Below are positions 37,009-47,255 of a stretch of 64,000 bases of DNA, piece after piece. The position numbers were made by a program, and so were the translations under genes. Every line of letters starts with the position of its first letter. The stretch's first letter is position 1. This DNA is from Craspedostauros australis. Its lineage: Eukaryota; Bacillariophyta; Bacillariophyceae; Mastogloiales; Achnanthaceae. The notes under the pieces are model-generated. The model saw nothing but the letters and a program-made list of their open reading frames with translations. It was not told the origin of the DNA and ran no database searches. The stretch covers positions 62,001 through 126,000 of the forward strand of contig JAMXDE010000016.1 of assembly GCA_026770025.1 (NCBI GenBank). Direction: 5' to 3'.

Positions 37009-38138
37009 TCAGTCTTCTGGCAACTTGGGCCTCCACGCGCAGTATGTGGCAAGCCCCACTGCTGGAAGCAACAACGTGGACAGTGCGATCATCGTCGCCT
37101 TCTTGTCGATGTCATCAGCGGACACATCTGAGGTGTCGCCGACACGGAGCTTGTAGTCCAGGGGAACCATGACCGCACCTGCTGCGTTCAGAACTAGAAG
37201 ATCGACTGAGCTGACACAGCCCAATTGCGATGTCGAAAGGAGGGACTTGTACCCGTCCAATATTCCTTGAAAGTTGTCGATGTTCTCAACGATGCCAAAG
37301 AAATATGGGAGGCTGAAGAGAGCAGCGATAACTCCATAGTTGACGACCTTGTTCTCCAATACGTTGCGGCTAAACCATGCCATTTCAGACAGCGTTTTCT
37401 TCTCAACAGGCTTTGCTCGAAACGTCAGGAACGGGGCTGGACGAGGAGAACGAGTTTGGGTGACGAAGAAGTGGAAGAAGGTGGCAGTGTGAGCATGGAG
37501 ATTCACATGATAGATCAAGGCATTCTACGTCCCATGGCACACACCCACAAGCAGCAGTTCGCGGGGTTCGCTTGGCATGGACAGAGCAACCTCGTGCACG
37601 TACCGGTGGTGAAGTATCCCAAGAAGATCGATATCACTGCGAACGGCGTGATCGGCAATCCACGCTTTGACCCCTGGGGCACTGCCAAGCAGGCGATGAT
37701 GATGGGCATGATGCCCAGAGAGTTGAAAATGACCACGAAGATTTCATTGACGCCCTGTGGATTGGTAGGACTGGAAATGAACGTCCACAGCATGTTCTTG
37801 TCGAAATCCGGAGAGTATGGCGTAAGGAAGAAGCTGAAGATCAACAAGGCCACCCAAAGACCTCCGAAGACTGGATTGAAGTCCCAGTTGGGCTCGTCGT
37901 CATTTCCGTCCTCGACAGACGAAGCCTTCGACGTTGTCGCCTGAAGACAAGTCTTGGCAGTCTTCATACTTCGCTCGAGTGGATGTGGACATGGCGACTT
38001 GTTGCAAATCTGCTGCTGCTGCTGCAGGTGCATGGTTCCAGCGGAATGCGAACGTCCCACGATGACGAAGCCATCGGATCTGCCTTGCCACAGGCAAGCC
38101 AGCAAGGCCGAGAGCATGAATGATAGAGCAATACGCAT
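37009..38138 (-). CDS. Plastid-targeted polytopic membrane protein, copy B (exons 37604..38138 and 37009..37436)
   Basis: Two exons encode 320 residues. The layout matches copy A: bipartite plastid-targeting N-terminus (MRIALSFMLSALLACLWQG), short poly-Gln, WDFNPVFGGLWVALLIFSFF, then FNSLGIMPIIIACLAVPQG. The splice ACC-G / CC-CCG gives GYFTT-APFLTFRAKPVEKK. Exon 2 has exactly the same length as in copy A (428 bp). Changes cluster in the loop after the first span (SPYSPDFDKNMLWTFISSPT against SPESPDLDKNMLQAVFANPA), at the exon 1/intron boundary and in scattered loop residues. Both copies are open, so both may be functional. Confidence 0.85.
37437..37603 (-). other. Intron of copy B
   Basis: This is a 167 bp phase-1 intron with donor GTACGT and acceptor CCAG on the minus strand. 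It lies at the same position as in copy A but is visibly more diverged than the exons. Confidence 0.87.
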
Positions 38139-38959
38139 GGTGCTTGCCGATCGCGCTTGTATACTCGTGTAGTATTGTACTCGTACGAATGATGAAGAAT
38201 TGTTTTAATTCTGCGAAGAATGGCGAAAGAGATCGATCGATCCATCATTTGCTCTCTTCCTGCTCTTGGTGGATGTTCTTTCCCTTCACCCGGAGGCGGG
38301 TGGATACCGTACTCGTACAATGGAGTCATGCGTTTGTTGCATAGGTCGTGGCTCGTGCCTTGCATAGCTCGTACTGTGGTACATGACAGTGCGAATGGAG
38401 AAGAACTCAGTCATTGCATTTGTTGGGGAAGATCACATCAAACTTGAAGGTGCACACATGGTGGAAGTTCCACTCTCTCCTGATCCAGAACAACGAGAAG
38501 CCATTCGCCACAGGACGTGCAGAGCAATAAATCCCAAGGGGGTGCCGCTGGAAGAACAAACCCGTTTCTGAGAAACGTTGATGTGTGGCAGTATCTTGTG
38601 ATGTCTTCTTTTCTCCAAGCAGTCGAGTTTGTCGATGAATAGGTCACGAGTAACCACGATAGATCGAGCGAACACACATCAAACCAACCAGAGAGGATGC
38701 GCGAGAGAAGATCCACCCGCCTGTGCCTCCATCATCCACACCACAACCACAACAAGCCACAATCTGCCAAGTCAATCAAGAGCAGAGAAAGAGCGCGACA
38801 ATGCGTTGTGCACCAAGGATACGAGAGATCACGCGGATGCGTCGTCAAGTTCAGGCTGTCCCAGCCAGAAGACTGGTACATCTGCGCCGTTCCGCTGCAA
38901 GGATCTGCGGCGTCTCCCATTTGCTTGGCTCTTCTTCTTCTCATTCTCCGAGTACTAGT
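38139..38959. promoter_or_regulatory. Divergent spacer between copy B and the GatC-like gene
   Basis: This is about 0.8 kb between divergent starts. The left 60 bases are shared with the copy A promoter. A small plus-strand frame at 38383-38571 (62 codons, starting MTVRMEKNSVIAFVGEDH) is open but unrecognised. The frame of the next gene is open back to 38723, but that part is Arg/Ser-rich and probably 5'UTR. Confidence 0.45.
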
Positions 38960-39610
38960 ATGTCTCGCAGTTCGTCATCATATGCGAGTTGTCTGGTTCG
39001 ACAGAGTCCAGTCCGGAGGTACAGCGAGACGCGGGCAAGCCTTCAGACAAGTGGGGGCAGCAACGGCAGCAGCGACGGTATCTTTGTGAGAATACCAGAT
39101 CCGACATGGTCGTTGGAAGACTTGGAATTGACTAAATCCCAGGAACCTGTCGCTTTGGTTGAATTGAAGGATTTGGCGCGAAAATCGCTGCTTCGGATTG
39201 ACGAAAATGGCACCGATAGCAGAAGCGACAACGACTTGTGTTCGAGTCTTCAGCAGGATCTGGGGAATATGCTTCACATGGTGGAGCAGGTGCATTCGTA
39301 TTCTCTGTCGCAAAAAGAAGCTACTGATGACCACGGCAACAACGATATCGACGGCGATGGCCGTGAGCTTTCAGCAACGCAGAAGCAAAGGCAAGACAGC
39401 GAGATCTACGACCGTGTGCGCGGCGTGACAAAGGCTCCGGTTCGACGGAGCGATTCCGCGGGAGACACATCTGCTTCCAGCCACACCGAAAGCCAGAGCG
39501 GTGTTGTCGATGATATGGAAGCCCATGCAATCTGGGAGAGCATGCTGAAGCCGAAGACCAAGAGGGTTGGAGGAGGCCATCACTATTTCTCCGTCATCAC
39601 GAAGGACTGA
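38960..39610 (+). CDS. gatC: Glutamyl-tRNA(Gln) amidotransferase subunit C-like protein, probably mitochondrial
   Basis: The protein has 216 residues from the ATG at 38960. This start gives a typical mitochondrial presequence (MSRSSSSYASCLVRQSPVRR). An earlier in-frame ATG at 38723 would give 295 residues. The core has the GatC pattern: a helix LVELKDLARKSLLRIDE, an acidic/polar linker, LQQDLGNMLHMVEQVHS, and a C-terminal GGHHYFSVITKD that corresponds to the usual FxVPK end. GatC stabilises GatA and GatB, which convert Glu-tRNA(Gln) to Gln-tRNA(Gln) in organelles. The linker of about 90 residues before the C-terminal motif is long compared with bacterial GatC (about 95 residues in total). The fold assignment is by pattern, not by search. 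Confidence 0.65.
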   Translation: MSRSSSSYASCLVRQSPVRRYSETRASLQTSGGSNGSSDGIFVRIPDPTWSLEDLELTKSQEPVALVELKDLARKSLLRIDENGTDSRSDNDLCSSLQQDLGNMLHMVEQVHSYSLSQKEATDDHGNNDIDGDGRELSATQKQRQDSEIYDRVRGVTKAPVRRSDSAGDTSASSHTESQSGVVDDMEAHAIWESMLKPKTKRVGGGHHYFSVITKD

Positions 39611-40103
39611 TGAGATACTTGATGGCGAGCAGTGCTCCTGCTCCTCTCTCTAGAGAGTCTTCATGTATGCTCATTGCAGTGGAGTACGAGTCGACGACTC
39701 CACAGAGGACTGGTTGCCGTGTTCGCAGCCAATGTCTCCATGGGATCCGCCCAGCTATTCCTGTACGGATCCGCCTCCTCCTCGTGCTCACACACAGCGC
39801 AATGATAGTTACTGCACCACCACAATCTTCTGCACACCAAACAGAAAATAATGAGGCGGCGCGAATCATGATCTTCGGGCTGCTCCTATCATACCACCCT
39901 ATGCATCCTCCCATCAAGCTTCGAATGCCATACTCCGGTACTCCACAATTCTTGCATTGTCAAACTAACTAATGATATCGCACTGTCAATGGCACCATAC
40001 TACTCCACTCCAGTATATCGTTGTTTTACATATGTGCTTATATGCTGCCCACAGTTCATCATCATCATCTTGCCTGCTCTGTATCATTTTCCTCTACTTT
40101 GCT
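39611..40103. other. Intergenic, convergent 3' ends
   Basis: About 0.5 kb between the GatC-like gene and the Sae2/CtIP homologue, which converge. Presumably it holds both 3'UTRs and polyadenylation signals. No gene or clear element was seen. Confidence 0.5.
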
Positions 40104-42914
40104 CTACTTGTCTCTCTCATCGACGAACGAAAGTTCCCAAAAATCAACAGGTGTAGATGGCGGCGAGAATTGTGCGCGATGTCTGCAGTGGTACTGGAAG
40201 TCCTTGTCCTTTCCAAATGCCTTAGCGCCCTTGCCTTCCATCAGAGCACGATAGAAGTCAGCACACTCCCTGCATTCGAAGGTTGGCATCTTCTTGCGCT
40301 CTGCGCGTTCTCTGACAACTTCGTTGAACTTGAATGCTGGGTCAGGGTCTGGATGTGACTTTGGCTGCGGTGACGACTCTGGATGTGGCTGCGGTGATGG
40401 CAGAGGCACCGGCATGCACAACGACAACATCGACGGCTTGCCTCGTGGTGATCGGGTTTCCCGCAACGCGCTGTGGCTCTTGCCATCCATCCGCATCGGC
40501 ATCTTCGGTTGCTTTTTTGGGTTGTGCTTGACTTGAGCTGGTGCGGGCTTGGCAAACTTTGCAGATGTTGATCTCTTTGTTGGGGTGTTTGTGCTTCTGT
40601 TCGACTTGTATGGATTGATGATGGTTGGCTTCTTCGGCGTAGCGTTTGCCCTTCTCTTCGTTTGCGGTGTTGCGACCACGCACTGAAGCTTGCTTTGCCT
40701 GTATGTAGCCTTCGGAGCGTTCACAAAGTCTCTCGCGTTCTGATTGCAGATCCAGCCGTCGCTGTTGCTCACTTCCTTTGATTCCTTTGCAGGTTGCAGC
40801 ATCCGTTGGATGAACCGCCTCGTAGCCGGAGTTGTTTCAGCCTTGCTATCGTTGCTTTTGCTGCCACCGCCATCATCGCTGGTGTTGCTGTCAGCGCCTT
40901 CTCTGGCATTGTCCCTCTTTGGGTTGGCCACTTCGCAGGATGGCGGGACAGCTCCATGGCCATCTTCTTGATGCAACGAGACGGAATCGGACGCCTTTGC
41001 TTGCGATGGCTGATGTTGAACCTTGCACACATTTCCAACGGTTTGAGACGTCGTTCTGGACATCGCGCAGTTATCGACTTCGTCAGTGGTGATGAATTCT
41101 GGTGTGCCGTTGGTGGGAGGGGATGTTGCGACACCATTGGCAGCACCATCGCCAGCATCACCATCGCCACCGCCATTCGCTTCGTCAGCGTCGTTGCTTG
41201 TGTTGGATTTGAGTTTAGTGACATCGCTGTTGAGTGTACACACGCTGGGATCATCACACTCCACGGCATGGTTGTTATCATCTTCATGATTGGCGCGAAC
41301 ACTTCTGCTTTTGGTGGCATTGGCATTGGCGTTGTTGTTGACGCTGTTGATGGAAGGGAGGAGGTTGCGTCGCAGCATCTTCACCGTCCGCTTTTGATGC
41401 GAAACAGCGACGGGGTTACACTTGGCGAGGTTGTCCAGCGGGGCTGTCGGAGTCTTGTAGATCACAGTGGAATGACGCCGTGTATTTCGGGGCTGGTCAG
41501 GGATGACGAATTCGTTGATGAGCGTTGATTGGAGTGTGCTGATCCAGGGCACCATCCCAAGAGTTTGCGTCTGCGTTTGTGTCTCTGCGTCATCGGGGTA
41601 TTCATCTTCTGGGCTGACCGTTCTTGGCACGGGTGGGAAGATTGGGCGCAACGGGCGGAAGTCGGGCGTCACGATCTGGCTTTCGCTGTTTTCTGCATTT
41701 GTGATTGCATGCAAGGCAGTGTCACCGTCAACAGGAAGAGATTGGTTCTGTTCGTGAGTGGATTTTGACGCAGAGGCGACGGATGGCTTGTGTGGTGTCG
41801 TCAGTGGGTGTGGTGGAGTTGAAATCCGAAGCGGGTATTGCTGAGACGTGGGATTGATGCGACACTGAACCGGTTTGGACAACGGTTGCTGCAGCCGTCG
41901 CTCCCGATCTTCCGTCGCTGTTGCATACTGTTGGAATGTGGATTTGATGAGGCCGTACTTGGACTGTACCTTCGCATACTGCTCGTACGCTAGAGCAGCC
42001 AAAGGCCAACCAAACAAGATGCAGTAGAGCTGAGGGATGGAATGGATGGCCGCACTAGTGTGAGTGGCTGTGCTTGCGCCAACGGAGGCAGCAACGTCAC
42101 GAGGCTCTTTGAGAGATGGCGGTGCCACCGAACGCGATCGGAGATGCTGCTGACGCGGAGACTGTCGTGCTCTCCACGTCTTGCTTCTGCCATTGGGATC
42201 ATCCCTGTCACTGTCACTGTTGCTGTCACTGTCGCCATTGGTGTAATGATCACCACATTCGTCATTGCGGTGTTTTCGCCGATTCGAGAGCCTCCGCTGG
42301 TAACGTGATGCCGCAGGAACGGACCGTCGCGGTCTCCGTGGTTCCTGGCGTGATTTCTCTGGTTGGTCTATTTGTTCCTGTTGCGCTTGCATCCGACGGC
42401 GAATCTCACGTTGGGCCCAAGGGTTCGGAAGGGATGGAAAGCGCAACGGCGGTTGCTGGGGACAAAGTTGCCCTTGGCTTGTTGCATCGCTCGCACGAGT
42501 GGAATCCTGATTTCGCTGCGGACATCGTTTGCGACAATGCGAAATCACGGGCGATGAAACGCATGGTGCAGATGGGATTGCTTGTGGCGCATGCTGGGAT
42601 GCTGAGGAAGGTGGAAGCAATGGCACGGGCAATGACGAAGGTTGCGGCGTTACGGCGCGCCGTCTTCGCTTTCTGTTGTGCTTGCAGTCAGGCTCGTCTT
42701 CTTCTCGTTGCTTTGGACGTTCGTTCTTGTGGCTGCGTCGTCCAACGCGCTGCTGCTCATCATGGGATGATGATGACACCGGCAGATCAGGAAGCGGCGT
42801 GTCGGTCTGCCTCTTCTTGACGCGTCCACGGCGTCGTATCTCAGCGACGATGTCCAGAGGCATGGTGGCTCTTGTTCTCCCCATCGTTCTTGCCGTGACT
42901 GCCAATACTAGCAC
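40104..42914 (-). CDS. CtIP: Sae2/CtIP/Com1-family DNA end-resection protein
   Basis: The frame encodes up to 936 residues, close to the human CtIP length. The diagnostic part is the C-terminal ~70 residues. It has FNEVVRERAERKKMPTFECR, then ECADFYRAL with a CxxC pair, and CRHRAQFSPPSTPVDFWELS. This corresponds to the CxxC...RHR...PPxTPxxFW signature of the CtIP/Sae2 C-terminal domain, which activates the Mre11-Rad50-Nbs1 nuclease at double-strand breaks. The rest is low-complexity, Ser/Pro/Asn-rich and Lys/Arg-rich, as expected for a disordered adaptor. A TQTQTQT stretch lies near residue 441. Several SP/TP sites suggest kinase control, but this is inferred. The start may instead be a nearby internal Met (MGRTRAT or MPLDIVA). 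No intron is needed. Confidence 0.82.
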   Translation of the reverse strand: MLVLAVTARTMGRTRATMPLDIVAEIRRRGRVKKRQTDTPLPDLPVSSSSHDEQQRVGRRSHKNERPKQREEDEPDCKHNRKRRRRAVTPQPSSLPVPLLPPSSASQHAPQAIPSAPCVSSPVISHCRKRCPQRNQDSTRASDATSQGQLCPQQPPLRFPSLPNPWAQREIRRRMQAQQEQIDQPEKSRQEPRRPRRSVPAASRYQRRLSNRRKHRNDECGDHYTNGDSDSNSDSDRDDPNGRSKTWRARQSPRQQHLRSRSVAPPSLKEPRDVAASVGASTATHTSAAIHSIPQLYCILFGWPLAALAYEQYAKVQSKYGLIKSTFQQYATATEDRERRLQQPLSKPVQCRINPTSQQYPLRISTPPHPLTTPHKPSVASASKSTHEQNQSLPVDGDTALHAITNAENSESQIVTPDFRPLRPIFPPVPRTVSPEDEYPDDAETQTQTQTLGMVPWISTLQSTLINEFVIPDQPRNTRRHSTVIYKTPTAPLDNLAKCNPVAVSHQKRTVKMLRRNLLPSINSVNNNANANATKSRSVRANHEDDNNHAVECDDPSVCTLNSDVTKLKSNTSNDADEANGGGDGDAGDGAANGVATSPPTNGTPEFITTDEVDNCAMSRTTSQTVGNVCKVQHQPSQAKASDSVSLHQEDGHGAVPPSCEVANPKRDNAREGADSNTSDDGGGSKSNDSKAETTPATRRFIQRMLQPAKESKEVSNSDGWICNQNARDFVNAPKATYRQSKLQCVVATPQTKRRANATPKKPTIINPYKSNRSTNTPTKRSTSAKFAKPAPAQVKHNPKKQPKMPMRMDGKSHSALRETRSPRGKPSMLSLCMPVPLPSPQPHPESSPQPKSHPDPDPAFKFNEVVRERAERKKMPTFECRECADFYRALMEGKGAKAFGKDKDFQYHCRHRAQFSPPSTPVDFWELSFVDERDK

Positions 42915-43523
42915 GTGTATGGTGTACGTAGCACGAAGGTCTCGCGGTGATGGTCTATTGATTTATGGATGTGATCGTTGGCTTCACTTCCTGGAGAACA
43001 TGGTGGGAACACCACTCCGGCTCAATGTTGTCGGAATGGAGAGATTGGGACACCACCTCCGATGTTTGTCGCCATGCCACGCCATGACACAACAGAGAAC
43101 TTCCACCACAAAACTCGAATCACCTCTTGGCATCAACTTTTGCCACGGTCGTGACTCTCTTGGCCCGTTTGAATCTGGCGGCAATTTTGGGCGCGAGGGT
43201 TCTAATCGATCGAATCAAACACGCGCAATCGCGCGTTACGTGTTTGGACCACGGGAACAACCTCAGCAAACACACAATCTGAACTACTCGTGGAGAGTAC
43301 ACGTTGTTGTGGAGCAGAACAGACCAGAGCTGGGCACATCAAAGGAGCATGTACGAGTAAACGTAGAGTGTACCATATTTGTACATTGTCATGTATGGCA
43401 TAATATTATAGAATACTCTATTCTATATATGTTATCATATTGTATTGTACAATAGTATTCCGCGCTATTTTACGCGCGCACTTGCAACTCGCTGCCGTAC
43501 CACACCAACACTTCATGTCATCT
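42915..43523. other. Spacer upstream of the Sae2/CtIP gene
   Basis: About 0.6 kb holds the promoter of the Sae2/CtIP homologue and the 3' end of the methyltransferase gene. An A/T-rich stretch lies at about 43398-43458. A long plus-strand frame (42529-43455) crosses this spacer but overlaps the CtIP gene antisense and looks non-coding. Confidence 0.5.
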
Positions 43524-44891
43524 TCATTTCTCATGCATCCGTGTGACGAGAGGCAGCTTTCGGAACCTCCCCTGAACCCACACACGGCGTCGCTTCGTTC
43601 GCGTGCCGTGATTGACGTAAATCCTGCGGATGTAGTCCAGCTCCAGCACTTCGAATCCGGCATCGACGAATAATTGCCGCACATCTTCAGTGGTGAAGTA
43701 AAAGCACTTGGTGCCATCGTGCTTCTGGTAGAAGTTCTCCTTCACCCGCTTCCCGCGCGACGTCCCCAGCTTCAGCTGGACCTCATCGTACCGCCCGAAA
43801 TCTCGAAAGACCAGCACCCCGTTGGGCTTGAGGGCGGAGGCAACATTGCTCGCCGCCGTTGGCATTTCTGCTGGATCTATGGCGGACAGGCAGAACAGCA
43901 GTGATGTGACGTCTGCCGCTCCGATGCATTCTGGTGGCATCGTTGTTGTGAGATCGCACACCATGCCAAACGCTCCTCCTTTCACACGATCGCCGGCATC
44001 GGAGATGACCATCCTGCCGTCCGCGTTTTCTTGGTCATCGCGTGTTGCCTCTCTTTCCGTCGCATCGGCATTCGCAGACTCCGCTATCCTTCGGTTGTAT
44101 TCGACGAAACGCTCGTCCTGCTTCATGAGCTCGATCGCTGTCCGGCTCAAATCCAATCCGTAGATGGTCGAAAACCGAAACCTCATGGGCTCATCATCAG
44201 CATCATCTCCCTTCTCAGCGCTCGCCCTCATTTTCGCCAGATTCTCCTCCAGGAATGGGAACAACGCGTTGCCAACCCCGCATCCCAATTCCATCATCGT
44301 CCGGTTGCATCTCAACCCTTCGCCAGATCCATCGCTGCTCTGCATGGAAAAGTCGTTGGGAAAGGCCTTCTCGAGATAGTGCCGATCCTTGAAGAAGCCG
44401 GTTCCGTGGTTGGAGTAAAAGAGATCCCAGATGCGGTCCTCGGATCGGAGCTGCGAGTGCGCGGTGCTCGGGATTGCGCATTTCTCATCGTTGTCATCGA
44501 GCAAGTTCTGCACCCGCTCTTGTTCCTCCTTGCTCCAGCCTTCATCCACGATCCACACTTCGTGCTGCAGCACCTTCTCATCTTCGAGCGTGAGATTACC
44601 CTCGCCCGTCGCCCTAGCTGCTGCGGTGCTCGTTGCGGTGCTCGTTGCGGTGCCCGATGATGACGAAGCCACAGCCGTTGGGATTGCCACGGCAGAGGAT
44701 GGTCCATTGGCGTTGCTCAAGTTGTGAAACAGGGCACAATATCGCGCGGCCACGGACGTTTCTGAATGTGTTTGCACCCTTCCAGATCCTCCATCCAGGT
44801 GGTCCCGATCTCGATGTCGGCGAGAGTCTTCCAATGTCGCCATCCTCGTAGTTCTTCCCTCTTCCTTCCTGATATGGGCTGCGACCTGCAA
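43524..44891 (-). CDS. METTL2/6/8-family tRNA 3-methylcytidine methyltransferase
   Basis: The protein has up to 455 residues. The fold is a class I SAM methyltransferase. WDLFYSNHGTGFFKDRHYLE (from residue 155) is the typical METTL2/6/8 entry motif. ELGCGVGN (201-208) is the SAM-binding loop and GLDLSRTAIELMK is motif II. LFCLSAIDPAEM and LKPNGVLVFRDFGRYDEVQL follow. YIRRIYVNH...RRRVWVQGRF forms the family C-terminal end. Members methylate C32 in the anticodon loop of Ser, Thr or Arg tRNAs, which helps decoding. Which tRNA is served cannot be told here. The N-terminal ~110 residues are Ser/Thr/Ala-rich. A start at Met17 (MATLEDS) is also possible. Confidence 0.88.
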   Translation of the reverse strand: MQVAAHIRKEEGRTTRMATLEDSRRHRDRDHLDGGSGRVQTHSETSVAARYCALFHNLSNANGPSSAVAIPTAVASSSSGTATSTATSTAAARATGEGNLTLEDEKVLQHEVWIVDEGWSKEEQERVQNLLDDNDEKCAIPSTAHSQLRSEDRIWDLFYSNHGTGFFKDRHYLEKAFPNDFSMQSSDGSGEGLRCNRTMMELGCGVGNALFPFLEENLAKMRASAEKGDDADDEPMRFRFSTIYGLDLSRTAIELMKQDERFVEYNRRIAESANADATEREATRDDQENADGRMVISDAGDRVKGGAFGMVCDLTTTMPPECIGAADVTSLLFCLSAIDPAEMPTAASNVASALKPNGVLVFRDFGRYDEVQLKLGTSRGKRVKENFYQKHDGTKCFYFTTEDVRQLFVDAGFEVLELDYIRRIYVNHGTRTKRRRVWVQGRFRKLPLVTRMHEK

Positions 44892-47255
44892 TGGCCAGCG
44901 ATGCGCTATTCAAGTCTTCCTACTCGCAGAGAGTTGCCTTGATTGTCCTTGACTCCCTTGGATTCCGTGGTGGACTGTTCGGTTGGCAGAGGTCTGCATC
45001 ATCTCGCCTCGCCTCGCCTCATCAGGTTGTTGCGCTGTCGTTGGTTGCCACGAACACGACCCATGATTTTGGATCTCGTTGTTCTGTGTGGTTGGTGTGT
45101 TGTTGGTTGGCTTTGTTTGTTTGCGGCCACACATTTTTGTGTGGTGGTTGGTTTGTCAAACAGGTGGAGTTCTGGACTCGCGCAAGGCGCCAACCCTGAC
45201 GTACCTAGGACAGACGGTGGCTTCCGAAGAACAAAGGGTGATGCTGTCGTTAATTGTTTCCATCTGGAAGAAGTCCGATCAGGGTATTTTTAATTGGACA
45301 ACCTTCGGTGAAACCTGGCGAAATACGCTAATTCACCAATCATAGCCGAGTTCGTCATCTGCTCCGTGATATATGAGTACCGTTCCAGTGGTGCACGGGA
45401 CGAACAATCTGTCGAATGCCATCAATGACAAAAATGGCCGAATCGTTGATAAAAAGCCGCCGCCTCCTTTGACAGCCCAAAAGCCTACAAGAGAAGATGT
45501 GTCTTCTTGTCTTGACATGACCATGGGACTTGCGCGCTCCTCCATCCACACGCCAACACGAACAGCCCGTTCGAGCATTGGAACAGAGAGGCAACAGAAT
45601 CCGCAACGAAAGCGACAACGATGCGCGTTCGATGTCCCGTGCGACACAGCTCCAGAGAACAGGATTCGGGAGAGGCCTTTGATGTATTCGGCTTGGAATC
45701 ACCTTGCCCACAATGGCCCCGCTTGGTCTTGGAATTGGTTGTGACCGAGAAACCGGGAAGACTTCTTCTGCGCTTTGGTTGCGTCGCCGCCTCTTTCGCT
45801 TTCGCCATCGCCACAGGTGGTGGACACCACCAGCGTCGTCGCCCAGGCCGCGTGCATTGTTGGTGCGCTCGTGGAGCGGAGTTCCGACACCAGCAACAAT
45901 AGCGAAAGTTAAATACTTGCGCGGCTCCTCTTGTGTTGGTGTGAGTCTTTGCTCCCAACACCATCACACACATCGCACACATCACACACATCATTCTCAC
46001 TGTGGTCATCAGCGCCAACGACCTTTGGAGCCAGACACCGTGCGCCTCCTGTTGGATCTAGGACATTGCAAGATCATTTCAGCAACCTCGTCCATTCCTC
46101 CATTCCTCCCATCATCATTCACAACCACAGCGCCCTTGGGAACACAGAGCACAACAGACTCCAGAAAAGGAACACAGATACAGATACAGATACAGACAGT
46201 TCGTGCAGATACTTGACGACAAGACAGATAGAGTTGGCAACTGCGGAACATAGCAGAGGTGAGTTGATGAATCCTTTGCATCATGGCATCATGGCATCAT
46301 GGCATCATGACACTACTACCATACAGCTCGTCGAGGCCCGCAGATCAGGCGCCAAAATCAAGGGCGAAATGACCAAACGTCGTGCATCGGAAGGAACGGG
46401 GGCGCTGGGATGGCGCTCTGGATCTCTGCAACACTTGCAACGCGAAAGCGCAAGGAGCAGCATTGCCCATGATTCATTCGTCAGATCATCGGCTTGAGCT
46501 TAGGCTTGAGCTTCAGCTTAAGCTTGGCTTTGCCTGACACATCACCGCACAGGACAGCATCGTCAGGACAGCATCGTCAGGAATTGCAGGACCCTTCACG
46601 AAGTCGTCAGACCTCCATCGACAGACAACAAGGTCACAACAGAGTACTCCACTCTATTGCAGATGGCCGCACTCTATTTGGAGAGCCCAATCAGCTGCTG
46701 CACCAGGCGAGGCACAACTATGTGCCTCTGCCGGCAGTTGGCGCTCATATTTCGCAACGGATGATTGACGGGCATGGCCATGCCAGCACCGCAAGCCATC
46801 GCGCCAAGTACTTCCAACATACATTACTCTGGACACCTCTGATGCGATGGCGGGAGCTCGTAAGCCACGCGCCGATGAGTGGCAGACTTGCTCAAAATGA
46901 AGACAACCTGAGCCCCGGCTCCTCGTTCTCGCTGGGAAGCCCCAACTCAGTCACCAACTCACACTCTCCGCGTTCATATCTCTCACTCTATTGACACAAA
47001 GCACGTATCACTGCTCTGCTCAATTCTACGCTGCTCTATTTCACTGTCTGCTCTGCGCACTCATTTGGAACCCCATGCAAGCAGGTATCTGAACGCCACC
47101 ACACCATCCTCCACCAGAGTACAGCAGAGTACGTCTCTGAATCGTACCTGCGCAGTACACCTCATCCAATTGCCGAGCACAGCATAGCCGCAGCAATACC
47201 GAAGTACGAGTCGATCAAAAACAACTCACATCGAGCCAAACCGGCAGCCCATAGC
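44892..47255. other. Intergenic region, no convincing gene
   Basis: This is about 2.4 kb. It has cac/aca-rich simple sequence at 45960-46000, a repeated gcatcatg word at 46278-46310, and a gcttgagcttaggcttgagc repeat at about 46493-46520. The longest frames (177 codons on minus at 45485-46018, 166 on plus at 46494-46994) have Arg/Ser/Cys/His-rich translations without conserved motifs. I see no tRNA. Confidence 0.45.

Larger units (their letters stand above)
36976..38200 (-). repeat. Duplicated segment, right copy
   Basis: This is the partner of about 33556-34800, offset by about 3.4 kb. Both ends of the match lie close outside the gene, so the whole transcription unit including the proximal promoter was copied. 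Confidence 0.88.

Noticed and set aside
42529-43455. 308-codon plus-strand frame
   Set aside because: Mostly antisense to the Sae2/CtIP homologue; composition not protein-like.
43398-43458. Possible tRNA or origin in the A/T-rich stretch
   Set aside because: No cloverleaf or box A/B sequence could be seen; only A/T-rich simple sequence.
45485-46018. 177-codon minus-strand frame in the 44.9-47.3 kb spacer
   Set aside because: Begins with Met/Thr/Cys-rich low-complexity sequence and shows no domain; too weak to call a gene.
46494-46994. 166-codon plus-strand frame
   Set aside because: Starts inside a gcttgag repeat, His/Ser/Arg-rich, no recognisable motif.
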